From Bacteroidota bacterium (GTDB lineage Bacteria; Bacteroidota; Bacteroidia; B-17B0; Aurantibacillaceae), in the NCBI GenBank assembly GCA_947450025.1, contig CANFTW010000008.1, forward strand, positions 122,444 through 186,443: DNA of 64,000 nt. The letters run 5' to 3'. The position numbers and the translations under genes are program-made. Below, one piece after another: positions 1 through 9,494 of the stretch (position 1 is its first letter; every line of letters starts with the position of its first letter). The notes under the pieces were generated by a model. That model was not told the origin of the DNA and made no database searches. It saw only the letters and a program-made list of their open reading frames with translations.

Positions 1-1
1 C

Positions 2-2305
2 ATGTTTAAAGGCTTAGGACCTAACCAAATTAGCACAGCTATCGAAGTATTAACAGGATTTTCATTAGGTGCTGAATCTATCGCATTATTTGCTCGTGTT
101 GGAGGTGGTATTTATACCAAAGCTGCTGACGTAGGCGCTGATTTAGTTGGTAAAGTGGAAGCTGGAATTCCTGAAGATGATGTTCGTAATCCTGCAACGA
201 TTGCTGATAACGTAGGTGATAACGTAGGTGATGTTGCTGGTATGGGTGCCGATTTATTTGGTTCTTACGTAGCAACTATTTTAGCAACCATGGTATTAGG
301 GCAGGAAGTTATTGTAACAGATGCTTTTGGAGGAATGTCTCCTATTTTATTACCAATGGTTATTTGTGGTTTAGGTATTTTATTCTCAATCGTAGGTACT
401 TGGTTTGTTACTATTAAAGATGATAAATCAAATGTACAAAATGCATTAAACTATGGTAACTGGGCGTCAATGGCTTTAACAGTCGTTGCTTCTTATTTTA
501 TCGTGATGTGGATGTTACCTGATGGTGATATCGTTTTACGTGATGCTACATTTACTAAAATGGGTGTGTTCTTAGCTATATTAGTTGGAACAGTGGTTGG
601 TGCAATTATGAGTATTGTAACGGAGTATTACACAGCAATGGGTAAAGCGCCAGTATTATCTATTATTCAACAATCTTCTACAGGTCACGCCACCAACATT
701 ATTGGTGGTTTATCAGTTGGTATGAAATCAACGGTTATTCCTATCTTAACATTAGCTGGTGGTATTATGGGTTCATATTATTTTGCAGGTTTATATGGTG
801 TGGCTATTGCAGCAGCCGGTATGATGGCAACAACAGCAATGCAATTAGCAATTGATGCATTTGGTCCGATTGCTGATAACGCGGGTGGTATTGCAGAAAT
901 GAGTCAATTACCTCCAGATGTGCGTGAACGTACAGATAATTTAGATGCCGTTGGTAACACAACAGCAGCTACTGGAAAAGGATTTGCAATTGCTTCTGCA
1001 GCCTTAACATCATTAGCCTTATTTGCTGCTTTCGTAGGTATTGCTGGTATTGATGCGATTGATATTTACAAAGCACCAGTTTTAGCTGGTTTATTTGTAG
1101 GTGGAATGATTCCATTTATTTTCTCAGCATTATGTATTCAAGCGGTTGGTAAAGCTGCAATGGATATGGTACAAGAAGTTCGTCGTCAGTTCCGCGAAAT
1201 TCCAGGAATTATGGAATACAAAGCAAAACCTGAATACGAAAAATGTGTGGCTATTTCTACAAAAGCATCTATCCGCGAAATGATGATGCCAGGAGCAATT
1301 GCTTTAATTACTCCAGTTATTGTTGGTTTCATTTTCGGGCCAGAAGTATTAGGTGGTTTATTAGCAGGTGTTACTGTATCGGGCGTGTTAATGGGTATTT
1401 TCCAATCTAACGCTGGTGGCGCTTGGGATAATGCTAAAAAATCTTTTGAGAAAGGTGTGTTAATTAATGGTGAGATGTTTTATAAAAAATCTGAACCACA
1501 CAAAGCATCAGTTACTGGTGATACAGTTGGGGATCCATTTAAAGATACATCAGGTCCTTCAATGAACATCTTAATTAAATTAATGTCTATCGTTTCTTTG
1601 GTTATTGCTCCATACATTGTTGGTATTGGTGATTCTGGATCTAAAGCTTGTTGCTCAACTTCTTCCGAAGAAATTATTAAATGTAACATCAATGGACAAG
1701 AGTATACTTGTACTAGTCAGTCTCAATGCGATAGCATTATGAATGCTGGTAAAAAAGATATTGCAGAGTTAAAAGGATTATATAAAGTCGATGGCGCTCA
1801 CAGTTCTGTAGGGTTTAGTATTGTTCATTTAGTTTCGTCTACTAAAGGAACAATTAATATTGATAGTGGATATGTGAATTTTGAAAATGCCACAGGTCCT
1901 AAAATCTTTATTCAGTTAGATATGACCAGTTTAAATACTCAAAACAGTATGCGTGATGGCCATTTAAAAGATAAAGAAAATTTCTTTAATGTTGCTAAAT
2001 TTAAAACAGCAACTTTTGAAGCAACTGAAGTTGTTAAAAATCCTGAAATGGGCGAATTTTCATACATTGCAAAAGGGAAATTAACAATTAAAGGAGTTGC
2101 TAAAGATGTTGAATTAATGTTTAATTATTTTGGAACCAAAGAACAAGAAGAATTTGAGGCGGATGGCAAACAGATTAATTTAACCATTAGTGGCTTTGAA
2201 GGCGAACTAAAAATTAATCGTAAGGATTTTTCAATTGATGGCGGAGGTGCTTCTGAAAATGTAAAAATCGATATTACATTGGAAGCTTTTCAGAATAAAA
2301 AATAA
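2..2305 (+). CDS. hppA: Membrane pyrophosphatase (K+-dependent type) with C-terminal YceI domain, 5' partial
   Basis: Integral-membrane pyrophosphatase that couples PPi hydrolysis to Na+ or H+ export. The reading frame is already open at the window edge, so the first ATG is internal and roughly the first quarter of the protein is missing. The family signature [11 protein letters not shown], the acidic loop with DNVGDNVGD and many hydrophobic helices are visible. The [10 protein letters not shown] segment has Ala where K+-independent enzymes have Lys, indicating the K+-dependent class. The last helix ends near residue 542. It is followed by a Cys-rich linker (about 549-580) and a complete YceI-like lipocalin domain (about 590-767). 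M-PPases have 16 helices with both termini outside, so the YceI domain should be periplasmic without its own signal peptide. Na+ versus H+ specificity cannot be decided. A bidirectional terminator follows. Confidence 0.93.
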   Translation: MFKGLGPNQISTAIEVLTGFSLGAESIALFARVGGGIYTKAADVGADLVGKVEAGIPEDDVRNPATIADNVGDNVGDVAGMGADLFGSYVATILATMVLGQEVIVTDAFGGMSPILLPMVICGLGILFSIVGTWFVTIKDDKSNVQNALNYGNWASMALTVVASYFIVMWMLPDGDIVLRDATFTKMGVFLAILVGTVVGAIMSIVTEYYTAMGKAPVLSIIQQSSTGHATNIIGGLSVGMKSTVIPILTLAGGIMGSYYFAGLYGVAIAAAGMMATTAMQLAIDAFGPIADNAGGIAEMSQLPPDVRERTDNLDAVGNTTAATGKGFAIASAALTSLALFAAFVGIAGIDAIDIYKAPVLAGLFVGGMIPFIFSALCIQAVGKAAMDMVQEVRRQFREIPGIMEYKAKPEYEKCVAISTKASIREMMMPGAIALITPVIVGFIFGPEVLGGLLAGVTVSGVLMGIFQSNAGGAWDNAKKSFEKGVLINGEMFYKKSEPHKASVTGDTVGDPFKDTSGPSMNILIKLMSIVSLVIAPYIVGIGDSGSKACCSTSSEEIIKCNINGQEYTCTSQSQCDSIMNAGKKDIAELKGLYKVDGAHSSVGFSIVHLVSSTKGTINIDSGYVNFENATGPKIFIQLDMTSLNTQNSMRDGHLKDKENFFNVAKFKTATFEATEVVKNPEMGEFSYIAKGKLTIKGVAKDVELMFNYFGTKEQEEFEADGKQINLTISGFEGELKINRKDFSIDGGGASENVKIDITLEAFQNKK

Positions 2306-2321
2306 TAGAGACTTTCATCAT

Positions 2322-2361
2322 AAAAAAAGCCTGTTTACTAATTTGTAAACGGGCTTTTTTT
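2322..2361. terminator. Bidirectional rho-independent terminator
   Basis: Inverted repeat with arms AAAAAAAGCCTGTTTAC and GTAAACGGGCTTTTTTT (one G-T mismatch) and a 6-nt loop. It has A and T tracts on both sides, and lies between hppA (+) and the convergent 168-aa gene (-). Confidence 0.85.
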
Positions 2362-2380
2362 ATTATAGATGTATTATTAA

Positions 2381-2887
2381 TTAATGTTCATTTGATTTGA
2401 TGATAGAATCATGTTTCATTAAAGATTTATATTCTTCAGAAACAGTGTAATCATCGCCATCCCCTAAAAAACGCGAGATTGGATTGTGAGGAATTAGGCC
2501 TATAATTAATATGAAAAACGTTAGAAAGGTTATAAAAAATTGCTTCGAAATTTTAAAATCTTGTTTTTGAAAGATGAATATGATTGGTAATAAAAATGCC
2601 AGAGTATAACCAATAATAGCAATTATTTGGCTTCCTGGCCAATGCATAAATTTGAATAATGTACTGATTATCCAAAAAGAGACAGAACCTATTAATAAAT
2701 AATTTAGCGTATCAGTCATTCCAGATTCCTTGTTATCCTTTAACGCAAATAGAAAAAGTGAACTAAGCATAATGGCGGATGATAAAATAATCGCAATATT
2801 TGCGCCTGCTAAATGATTTGCTTTTAATAATAAACCTGATACTAAAAAAGCAAAAGCTAAAATGTTTACAATTGACTTTGTTTTCAT
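2381..2887 (-). CDS. Small four-helix membrane protein with GldL-like HWPG motif
   Basis: A 168-residue protein with four to five hydrophobic segments: about residues 6-24, 30-48, 62-80, 88-107 and 118-135. It has a short acidic C-terminal tail. Two related motifs, KANHLAGA and KFMHWPGS, occur at the ends of helices. They resemble the K-x-M-H-W-P-G motif of GldL and of many small Bacteroidota membrane proteins, but the cytoplasmic C-terminal domain of GldL is absent. It stands alone, convergent with hppA. The function is unknown; a gliding or secretion role should not be assumed from this motif alone. Confidence 0.75.
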   Translation of the reverse strand: MKTKSIVNILAFAFLVSGLLLKANHLAGANIAIILSSAIMLSSLFLFALKDNKESGMTDTLNYLLIGSVSFWIISTLFKFMHWPGSQIIAIIGYTLAFLLPIIFIFQKQDFKISKQFFITFLTFFILIIGLIPHNPISRFLGDGDDYTVSEEYKSLMKHDSIIKSNEH

Positions 2888-3105
2888 ATTTTTTATTTTT
2901 TATTTTTTTTATTCCTACTCATTTGGCTTTTCGGCACGCCCCGTTTTTATAGTGAGGCTAGACTTCACTTTATCAATTTAAATTATTAAAAGTTTAATAT
3001 TTTTAAAAAAAACGTGTAATTTTTTCCAAAAAATGGAATTTATTTAGGTGTGTTACGTTTTTATATTTGGAAAGGAAATTGCTTGACGAAAAGATTAGTT
3101 AGGTA

Positions 3106-4548
3106 TTATTTACATCCATATTTTAGCCATTCATCCTTTGCGGAGCTGTGTCCTAGTTTTTCGGATTGTTTTAAATCATGACAAGCACCATTTAAGTCGT
3201 TCATGTATTTCTTTAATTTACCGCGATAGAAAAATCCTCGGGAACTTTCAGGATTTAATTCAATGGCTTTATTTAAATCTGCTAAGGCTAAATCATCTTT
3301 CTCAATTTGATAATAAGTAATTCCTCTTTCCAAAAGTACTAATTTGTAGTTTGGTTTTAAAAGTAAAGATTCACTAAAATCATTAATCGCACTAGTATAT
3401 GCTTTTAAGTTATAGCGGCTGATCCCACGTTGATAATAACTTTCAGCAGTGGGTTTCAGGGATATGGCAATATTACAATCCTCAACAACCCCTTCATTAT
3501 CTTCTAAGGCATATTTTACTAAAGCTCGATGATAAAAGGCAGTTTCAGATTTTGCGTCTTTTTGAATTGAATTGTTTAAATCGGATAAGGCTAAAGAATA
3601 TTTTTTTAAGGCATAATAGTTAATCCCTCTCCATAAGTAATGTTTAGCATTATTTAATTTTAAATCTATTGCCGCATTAAAGTCAGGTTCGGCATCTTTG
3701 TATTTTCCTAATTGATATTTTGATAAGGCTCTGTTATAATAGGCTTCTGGTTTAGATGGATTTAATTCAATGGCTTTGTTATTATCGATTAATGCTTTAT
3801 CATAATTTTTTAAATCATAATTCGCAATGGCTCTGTTATAATATGCTTTAGCATATTTAGGATTTTTTTTTATGACAGTATCATAATCCGCTAAGCATTC
3901 ATCATAGCGTTTTAAAGCCAGATAGTTCAATCCTCTCCAGAAAAAAGTTTCGTAATATATTTTAATCGATAATGAAGTATTGCAATCTGAAAGACTCCCA
4001 TCAAAATTGTTTAAATAATATTTGGTAATTGCTCTATAAAAATAGGCGTATTCGTATTTTGAATCGCTTTCTACAGCTTGATTTAAAATAGATAACGCTT
4101 CATTGTATTGTTTTAGTTCGTTTAAGCTAGCCCCTTTAAAAGTAAGGGCTTTGGTGTAATTAGCCTTTAAGGAAATCGCTGTGTCAAAATCAGCAATTGC
4201 TAAATGATAATTCTCAAGGTTATAATAACACAATCCTCTGCTATAAAACGCATCTGCTTTTCGTCTCCCTAAAAGAATACTCTCGTTGAAATTTGTAATG
4301 CCATCTTTATAGTCTTTTAATTCATACGCACATAATCCTCGATTATAGATTGCAGAAGCATCCTTTGGTTTTTTTGCTAAGTATTTTGAGTACTCTATAT
4401 ACGAGCCCGTATAATCTTTTTCTTCATATTTTTTGAATGCACTTTGAAATAAAGGGTCAATATCTTCTTTATCGCGTTGAGCGAAAATTGTATTTGACAT
4501 ACATATAATCCCGAGTCCTAGTGCGATAACTATTTTTTTTATCGGCAT
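3106..4548 (-). CDS. Secreted TPR-repeat protein
   Basis: A 480-residue protein with an N-terminal signal peptide (hydrophobic core residues 6-18, likely cleaved after IFAQ). The rest is about 12-13 consecutive tetratricopeptide repeats with the typical A-xx-Y-x-R-G or Y-x-N-R-A spacing and P at the repeat ends (for example KPEAYYNRALSKYQLGKY). TPR solenoids bind protein partners, and secreted TPR proteins are common in Bacteroidota envelopes. No catalytic domain is seen. The start lies 9 nt downstream of the pfkA stop on the same strand, so it probably belongs to a GNAT-pfkA-TPR operon. Confidence 0.88.
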   Translation of the reverse strand: MPIKKIVIALGLGIICMSNTIFAQRDKEDIDPLFQSAFKKYEEKDYTGSYIEYSKYLAKKPKDASAIYNRGLCAYELKDYKDGITNFNESILLGRRKADAFYSRGLCYYNLENYHLAIADFDTAISLKANYTKALTFKGASLNELKQYNEALSILNQAVESDSKYEYAYFYRAITKYYLNNFDGSLSDCNTSLSIKIYYETFFWRGLNYLALKRYDECLADYDTVIKKNPKYAKAYYNRAIANYDLKNYDKALIDNNKAIELNPSKPEAYYNRALSKYQLGKYKDAEPDFNAAIDLKLNNAKHYLWRGINYYALKKYSLALSDLNNSIQKDAKSETAFYHRALVKYALEDNEGVVEDCNIAISLKPTAESYYQRGISRYNLKAYTSAINDFSESLLLKPNYKLVLLERGITYYQIEKDDLALADLNKAIELNPESSRGFFYRGKLKKYMNDLNGACHDLKQSEKLGHSSAKDEWLKYGCK

Positions 4549-4557
4549 ATGATTTTT

Positions 4558-5532
4558 TTAAGCGGATAGAATATCTAAAATCTTGATCATCTCTGGATTT
4601 AACTCATCAATATGTTTTACAGCATCTTTAAAAGGTGTATAGCAAACTTGTTTATTTACTATTCCAATCATTTCATTATTTCGATCTGCTTGCAAAGCTT
4701 TAACAGCATAGTAACCCATTAAACTGGCATTGACGCGTTCCATACAAGTAGGATTGCCTCCTCGCTGTATATGACCTAAAATCGAAATACGGATATCAAA
4801 CTCTGGCCATTCTTTTTTTAGTAAGTTACCAATGCCAATAGCGCCACCATTTTCATCACCTTCGGCAACAATAATAATTCTACTTTTTTTGGTTTGTCTC
4901 CACGATTTTTTCTTTTCTAATAACAAGGCTAAATCATTTTTTCGTTCAGGAATTAAAATGGCTTCGGCACCACAAGCAATTGCACTTCTTAAGGCAATTA
5001 ATCCTGCGTCACGTCCCATGACTTCTACAACAAAAATTCGATCATGACTTTCTGCTGTATCTCTAATTTTATCAACGGCTTCTACTACTGTATTAATGGC
5101 TGTGTCATATCCGATGGTGAAGTCTGTGCCAACTAAATCATTATCAATAGTGCCTGGACATCCTATGGTTTTAATGGAATGATGACGACTTAATTCTTGT
5201 GCGCCTTTAAAACTTCCATCACCACCAATCACAATAAATCCATCTAGCTGATGACGTTGTAAGGTTTTAACAGCCATATTCATACCTTCATTTGTCATAA
5301 ATCGCTTGCTTCGAGCAGTTTTTAAAATAGTGCCACCACGATGAATAATATTGGAAACTTTACTTTTAGTTAACGTCAAATGATCATCATCAATTAATCC
5401 TTCGTAGCCTCTATAAAAACCGATAACTTCAATTTGTTCCGCCCGAGCAGTTCTTACCACAGCTCTGATACAGGCATTCATGCCTGGTGCATCACCTCCT
5501 GAAGTAATTAAGCCTATTTTTTTTATCATCAT
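4558..5532 (-). CDS. pfkA: ATP-dependent 6-phosphofructokinase
   Basis: Phosphorylates fructose 6-phosphate to fructose 1,6-bisphosphate, the committed step of glycolysis. Seen: nucleotide loop ITSGGDAPGMN at the N-terminus, GGDGS (Gly after Asp, as in ATP-dependent rather than PPi-dependent enzymes), and the catalytic loop PGTIDND followed by G-T-D-x-T-I-G-Y-D-T-A. The substrate segment VEVMGRDAG and the C-terminal ILGHIQRGG are also present. The position before TIDND is Gly, not the Lys of PPi enzymes. The frame opens 10 codons earlier (5562), but homology begins at the tandem ATGs at 5532/5529, so I take 5532. The length of about 324 residues is normal for the bacterial family. The upstream GNAT gene stops just before it. 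Confidence 0.95.
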   Translation of the reverse strand: MMIKKIGLITSGGDAPGMNACIRAVVRTARAEQIEVIGFYRGYEGLIDDDHLTLTKSKVSNIIHRGGTILKTARSKRFMTNEGMNMAVKTLQRHQLDGFIVIGGDGSFKGAQELSRHHSIKTIGCPGTIDNDLVGTDFTIGYDTAINTVVEAVDKIRDTAESHDRIFVVEVMGRDAGLIALRSAIACGAEAILIPERKNDLALLLEKKKSWRQTKKSRIIIVAEGDENGGAIGIGNLLKKEWPEFDIRISILGHIQRGGNPTCMERVNASLMGYYAVKALQADRNNEMIGIVNKQVCYTPFKDAVKHIDELNPEMIKILDILSA

Positions 5533-5565
5533 TTTTTTATTTATAATTCCTCTTCCTATCATTCA

Positions 5566-6063
5566 TTATCTTCTTACGGCATATATAAGTTCATCTATCA
5601 TCTCGTTATTTTTAAAAATGGTTTTATGATAATGACCTTCTAATTTGAATCCACAGGATTCTACTAGTTTTTGCGAAGCAATATTGTTTCCCATGATACG
5701 AGCAAATATTCTTACAATGTCTGTATTTTTGAAACCGTAATCAATCATCATGGGTATTGCTTGTTTCATAACACCTTGTTTCCAATATGGTTCCCCTAGC
5801 CAATAACCAATTTCAGCATTTTTCTTTAAAATATCTGTTTGTAAATGTAAACCTATACTACCAACAATAATGTTGTTTAAGGTTATGGCAAAAATTTTAG
5901 AATTATTATTTGAGTTAGAAAGCGCAATAAATGTTTTTCCATTTTCAATAGAGTATGGGTGAGGAAATACATCAGCCATATATTGTGCAATATGTTTATT
6001 ATTAGCCAGTGCTACCAAATCAGTTAGATCGTCAAGGTGCCAGGGTCTTAAATTTATAAGCAT
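5566..6063 (-). CDS. GNAT acetyltransferase, RimJ/RimL-like
   Basis: A 165-residue single-domain GCN5-related N-acetyltransferase. It has the RimJ/L-type layout: N-terminal LRPWHLDDL, then E-I-G-Y-W-L-G-x-x-Y-W-x-x-G (about 84-99), with the acetyl-CoA loop somewhat degenerate (KQGVMKQA). Near the C-terminus comes N-x-A-S-Q-K-L-V-E-S-C-G-F-K-L-E-G, typical of the family. It probably acetylates the alpha-amine of a protein or a small amine; the substrate cannot be told. It is the first gene of a tight run with pfkA and the TPR gene. Confidence 0.88.
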   Translation of the reverse strand: MLINLRPWHLDDLTDLVALANNKHIAQYMADVFPHPYSIENGKTFIALSNSNNNSKIFAITLNNIIVGSIGLHLQTDILKKNAEIGYWLGEPYWKQGVMKQAIPMMIDYGFKNTDIVRIFARIMGNNIASQKLVESCGFKLEGHYHKTIFKNNEMIDELIYAVRR

Positions 6064-6153
6064 AGCATAAATATACTATTTTATTATATTCATTTTATTG
6101 CTTACCTTTAATGTATGCGCACCTCTTTTACTTAAACCATTAATTTATTAGTT

Positions 6154-7230
6154 ATGAAAAAAAACATTTTTACTTTTTTAGGAATATGTTTTATCGTAAG
6201 TGTAGCATATGCTCAAACTCCATATTATAAAATGTTAGGGGATACAAATCGTTGGTTTGTGAGTGGTTTTATATTAGGTGTCAAATCATCATCACAACCT
6301 AATTTAACAGATATAGGTTCGCCTTGTTTAGATTATTATAAAGCAATTCATGATAGTGTTCACAATAGCAAGGTTTATAAAATATTTGAAAAAAATCAAC
6401 AATTTTGTCCATATGCATTTGATTACCCAGAAATAGGCAATGTTTTGATAAGAGAGGATTCTCTTGCTCGAAAAGTATATATGATTCATCCTGATTCGGT
6501 GAATGAATGTGTGGCGATGGATTTTTCGATGAATGTTGGCGATAGTATTTATCTTCCTTATGCACCAACATCTTATGTTTTAAAAAATGGATATTATAAA
6601 TTAGATTCGATAGTGATGAAGCCTGAAATCATGGGGCCGAGGAAACATTTTTTCTTAAGTAAGTTTGACGCACCACTTAATTTTATGACAAATCAAAAAT
6701 ATTATGTTGAATGGATTGAATCGATAGGGGCAACACATTTTCCTATTAATATTGTTAAAGAAAATGAAAATCATGATTTTAATTTCCCTGTATTTTCTTG
6801 TCATAGCGCTCAATACTCCTCTTATGTAACATGTAAATACACCAACAGTTTAAAATATTATCAAGACTCATGCTCATTAAACTATGCTTTAGGAAATCCA
6901 TATTATCATTTTTCAGGAAATAATTGCGAATACTGGGGCTTTTCGGGTAACACGAAGGAATTATCATTTTTGCAAAATGTTGAATTGTTTCCAAATCCAA
7001 GTTTGACTTTAACGGATCATTTGACATTGAAATTTAAAGCCTTAACTTTTAAACCATTACGTTTATTAATTTATAATGATATAGGGCAAGTAGTTTATTC
7101 TCGTTTTATTCCTATTACAACTACCGATAATGAAATCATGTTTAAGGATTTAATATTAAGTTCAGGATTATACACGTTAAATCTAAGCACTGATGATGAG
7201 TCGACAGCGATGAAATTTATTTGCGAGTAA
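6154..7230 (+). CDS. Secreted protein with T9SS type A sorting domain
   Basis: A 358-residue protein with a clear signal peptide (residues 1-20, ending VAYAQ). The C-terminal domain of about 80 residues begins with LFPNPS and contains LLIYNDIGQVVYS and SGLYTLNLS, the pattern of the Por/T9SS type A sorting signal. It is therefore exported across the outer membrane by the type IX system and probably surface-attached or released. The middle (about 22-270) shows no domain I recognise. The 3' end overlaps the convergent MMPL gene by 14 nt. A TACCTTTA -7-like element lies at 6103-6110. Confidence 0.85.
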   Translation: MKKNIFTFLGICFIVSVAYAQTPYYKMLGDTNRWFVSGFILGVKSSSQPNLTDIGSPCLDYYKAIHDSVHNSKVYKIFEKNQQFCPYAFDYPEIGNVLIREDSLARKVYMIHPDSVNECVAMDFSMNVGDSIYLPYAPTSYVLKNGYYKLDSIVMKPEIMGPRKHFFLSKFDAPLNFMTNQKYYVEWIESIGATHFPINIVKENENHDFNFPVFSCHSAQYSSYVTCKYTNSLKYYQDSCSLNYALGNPYYHFSGNNCEYWGFSGNTKELSFLQNVELFPNPSLTLTDHLTLKFKALTFKPLRLLIYNDIGQVVYSRFIPITTTDNEIMFKDLILSSGLYTLNLSTDDESTAMKFICE

Positions 7231-9493
7231 TTGTTTTTTTACTTTTTCCTAAAATCCAAAATAGTAAAACAGGTAGTAAAAATATATCAGCAATAACGGC
7301 AATAATAATTGTTATGCAGATTAAAAATCCGAAATAAAATGTGCTTTGAAAATCGCTGACCATTAAACTGACAAAGCCTCCCATTAAAATGAAGGTAGTT
7401 AGCAGAATGGGTTTGCCTGTTTCAAAATAAGTACGTTTAAAAGCGTATATCAGTGATTTTCCATACCCTAATTCTATTTTTAATCTTGAAATAAAATGTA
7501 TGGTGTCATCTGTGGCTACGCCAAAAGCGATGCTAAATACTAAAGAGGTGGCTGCTTTAAGCTCAATGCCTGCATATCCCATAATACCAGCAATAATTAA
7601 TAAAGGAATGAGGTTCGGTAAAATAAATACAATTACCATTCGCCAACTTTTATGTAAAAAATAAGTCAATATTGCTATGACAATAATTGAGAATAAAAAT
7701 CCCTGAGCCATATTACTAACCATATATTCATTATTTCTGTCAACTAAATGAGCGGCGCCCGTAATTTTTATATCTATATCGTTATGATTAATATGAGTGT
7801 TTAAGAATTTTTGGAAGTGCTTATTTTGTTCATTCACAATTAAACTGCCCACATCATTTATTTTCCCTGTAATGCGAGCGTATTTCCCGTCCACCGTAAT
7901 TATCCGTTTTAAATCTTTATTTTTTTTATTCCCTATTAATTGTTTTTTTACCTCTTCATATTCTTCTGCTGTAGGAAATGTTCCTTCTCCTAAAGTTTGA
8001 TCATTAATTGCTTTATTAATGTTTTTAGTTAACATCGCAGGCGAATACATAAAGCCTGCGTGATACTCTTTTTTTAAATAAACATCTACTTCATTTAATT
8101 GCTGCATGATGTCGTAATCCCAAACAGTTTTATTTTTATTTTTTATTTCAACGGCTAATTCTAAAGGGCGAACGCCACTGTAATGTTTGTCAAAAAACAT
8201 GAAATCTTGTTTTATTTTTACACCATCAGATAAATCTTCTAATAAAATATTATTGACTTTTATTTTATAAACTCCAATAATGGATAGTACAATTAATAAG
8301 CAAGTAGTTACTATGATGGTTTTTTGATGTCTGAAAATCCAAAACAATATTTTACGCATAGCATTGTAGGTTTTATTGTCATGGTCGTGAACATCAACTA
8401 ATTTCTTTGGAGTGAAAAAATATAATAAAGCTGGAAGTAAGGTATAGCTTAAACAAAAAGCAATAATAATACCAACAGAAGTATATAGTCCAAAATCTTT
8501 TATTGGCTTTATACTTGAAAACAGAAGTGATAAAAACCCAACAACTGTAGTAATTAAAGTAAGAAATGTTGGAAATCCAACTTCTTTTAAAATTAAAGGG
8601 TAGATTTTTTGTTTTTCGGTGCCTTTGGCAATCTCTTCAAAGTATTTAGAAAAGAAATGCACTACATCACTCATTCCTGCAATAAATATCATTGTTGGTA
8701 ACATGCACGTCATGATATCCAATGATTGATGCATCATCGCCATAATACCCAATGTCCAAAATATAGAGACTATGACGATTGTTAAAGGAACAACAATGCC
8801 ATATAGAGATCGAAATGAAATCCACAGAAATAAAATGACTAATACAAAAGAGATGGCTAAAAAATAAACAAATTCTTTTTCTAGATTTTTTAAGTAGACA
8901 TCTTGTGCTACTATTCTTCCAACAAAATGAACATCGTCAAAATGATATTTATTAAATGCTTTTTCAATATTACGCGCTAAACTGTCGCTTTTAACTTTAC
9001 TTAATCCTTCTTCCGTTTTTATAAAAATCGAAATAGACTTAGCGTCTTTAGGAAAGAACGATCCAATTAATTCAGGGTTGCTATAAATATGAATACTATC
9101 ATCTTTGTATAAGGTTTCATCATCTATATGCAGAAGTCTTTTTTGAACAGGTGCTAATCCGCTTAATGATATGTTTTTAATATTGGTTGGAGAAATAACT
9201 CTATCGGTATGAGCTATGGTTTTAAGTTCATTTGAAAATTTTTCTACTTTTTCTAAAAAATCTTTATGAAAAATCCCTTTTTTGTTTTCAATGCCTAATA
9301 ATACAAACTCATTATCCCACTCAAAACGATTTCGATGTGTTTCGTATAGACCTAGTTCATTATCTTCATTTGGAAAGAATGCCTCAAAATCATAATTGAA
9401 TTTTAGATCTTTGATCTTGAATGCACATAGTACTGTGAATGCAATAACAAAAACAAGCACTAATGTGTTAAGTGTTTTTTGAGGAATTTTCAT
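7217..9493 (-). CDS. RND-superfamily (MMPL-type) membrane transporter
   Basis: A 758-residue protein with the duplicated RND/MMPL layout. Each half has one N-terminal helix (about 9-26 and 392-410), a large periplasmic loop and a block of five helices (about 208-360 and 600-750). The conserved helix pairs contain G-x-x-D-D-T-I-H-F in the second half (AFGVATDDTIHFISR) and the related GMSDVVHFFSKYF in the first. Asp residues here usually carry the proton relay. Members export lipids, hopanoids or drugs; the cargo is not predictable. The start is 1 nt from the M28 peptidase stop, so the two are co-transcribed. Confidence 0.9.
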   Translation of the reverse strand: MKIPQKTLNTLVLVFVIAFTVLCAFKIKDLKFNYDFEAFFPNEDNELGLYETHRNRFEWDNEFVLLGIENKKGIFHKDFLEKVEKFSNELKTIAHTDRVISPTNIKNISLSGLAPVQKRLLHIDDETLYKDDSIHIYSNPELIGSFFPKDAKSISIFIKTEEGLSKVKSDSLARNIEKAFNKYHFDDVHFVGRIVAQDVYLKNLEKEFVYFLAISFVLVILFLWISFRSLYGIVVPLTIVIVSIFWTLGIMAMMHQSLDIMTCMLPTMIFIAGMSDVVHFFSKYFEEIAKGTEKQKIYPLILKEVGFPTFLTLITTVVGFLSLLFSSIKPIKDFGLYTSVGIIIAFCLSYTLLPALLYFFTPKKLVDVHDHDNKTYNAMRKILFWIFRHQKTIIVTTCLLIVLSIIGVYKIKVNNILLEDLSDGVKIKQDFMFFDKHYSGVRPLELAVEIKNKNKTVWDYDIMQQLNEVDVYLKKEYHAGFMYSPAMLTKNINKAINDQTLGEGTFPTAEEYEEVKKQLIGNKKNKDLKRIITVDGKYARITGKINDVGSLIVNEQNKHFQKFLNTHINHNDIDIKITGAAHLVDRNNEYMVSNMAQGFLFSIIVIAILTYFLHKSWRMVIVFILPNLIPLLIIAGIMGYAGIELKAATSLVFSIAFGVATDDTIHFISRLKIELGYGKSLIYAFKRTYFETGKPILLTTFILMGGFVSLMVSDFQSTFYFGFLICITIIIAVIADIFLLPVLLFWILGKSKKTITRK

Positions 9494-9494
9494 T

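Noticed and set aside
2888..3105. 218-bp AT-rich gap searched for an RNA gene or operator
   Set aside because: No clear hairpin with T tract, no operator and no tRNA-like fold; only a weak 5-bp inverted repeat AGTGA/TCACT.
6299..6571. 90-aa frame opposite the T9SS cargo gene
   Set aside because: No domain or promoter; explained by the plus-strand gene with signal peptide and sorting domain.
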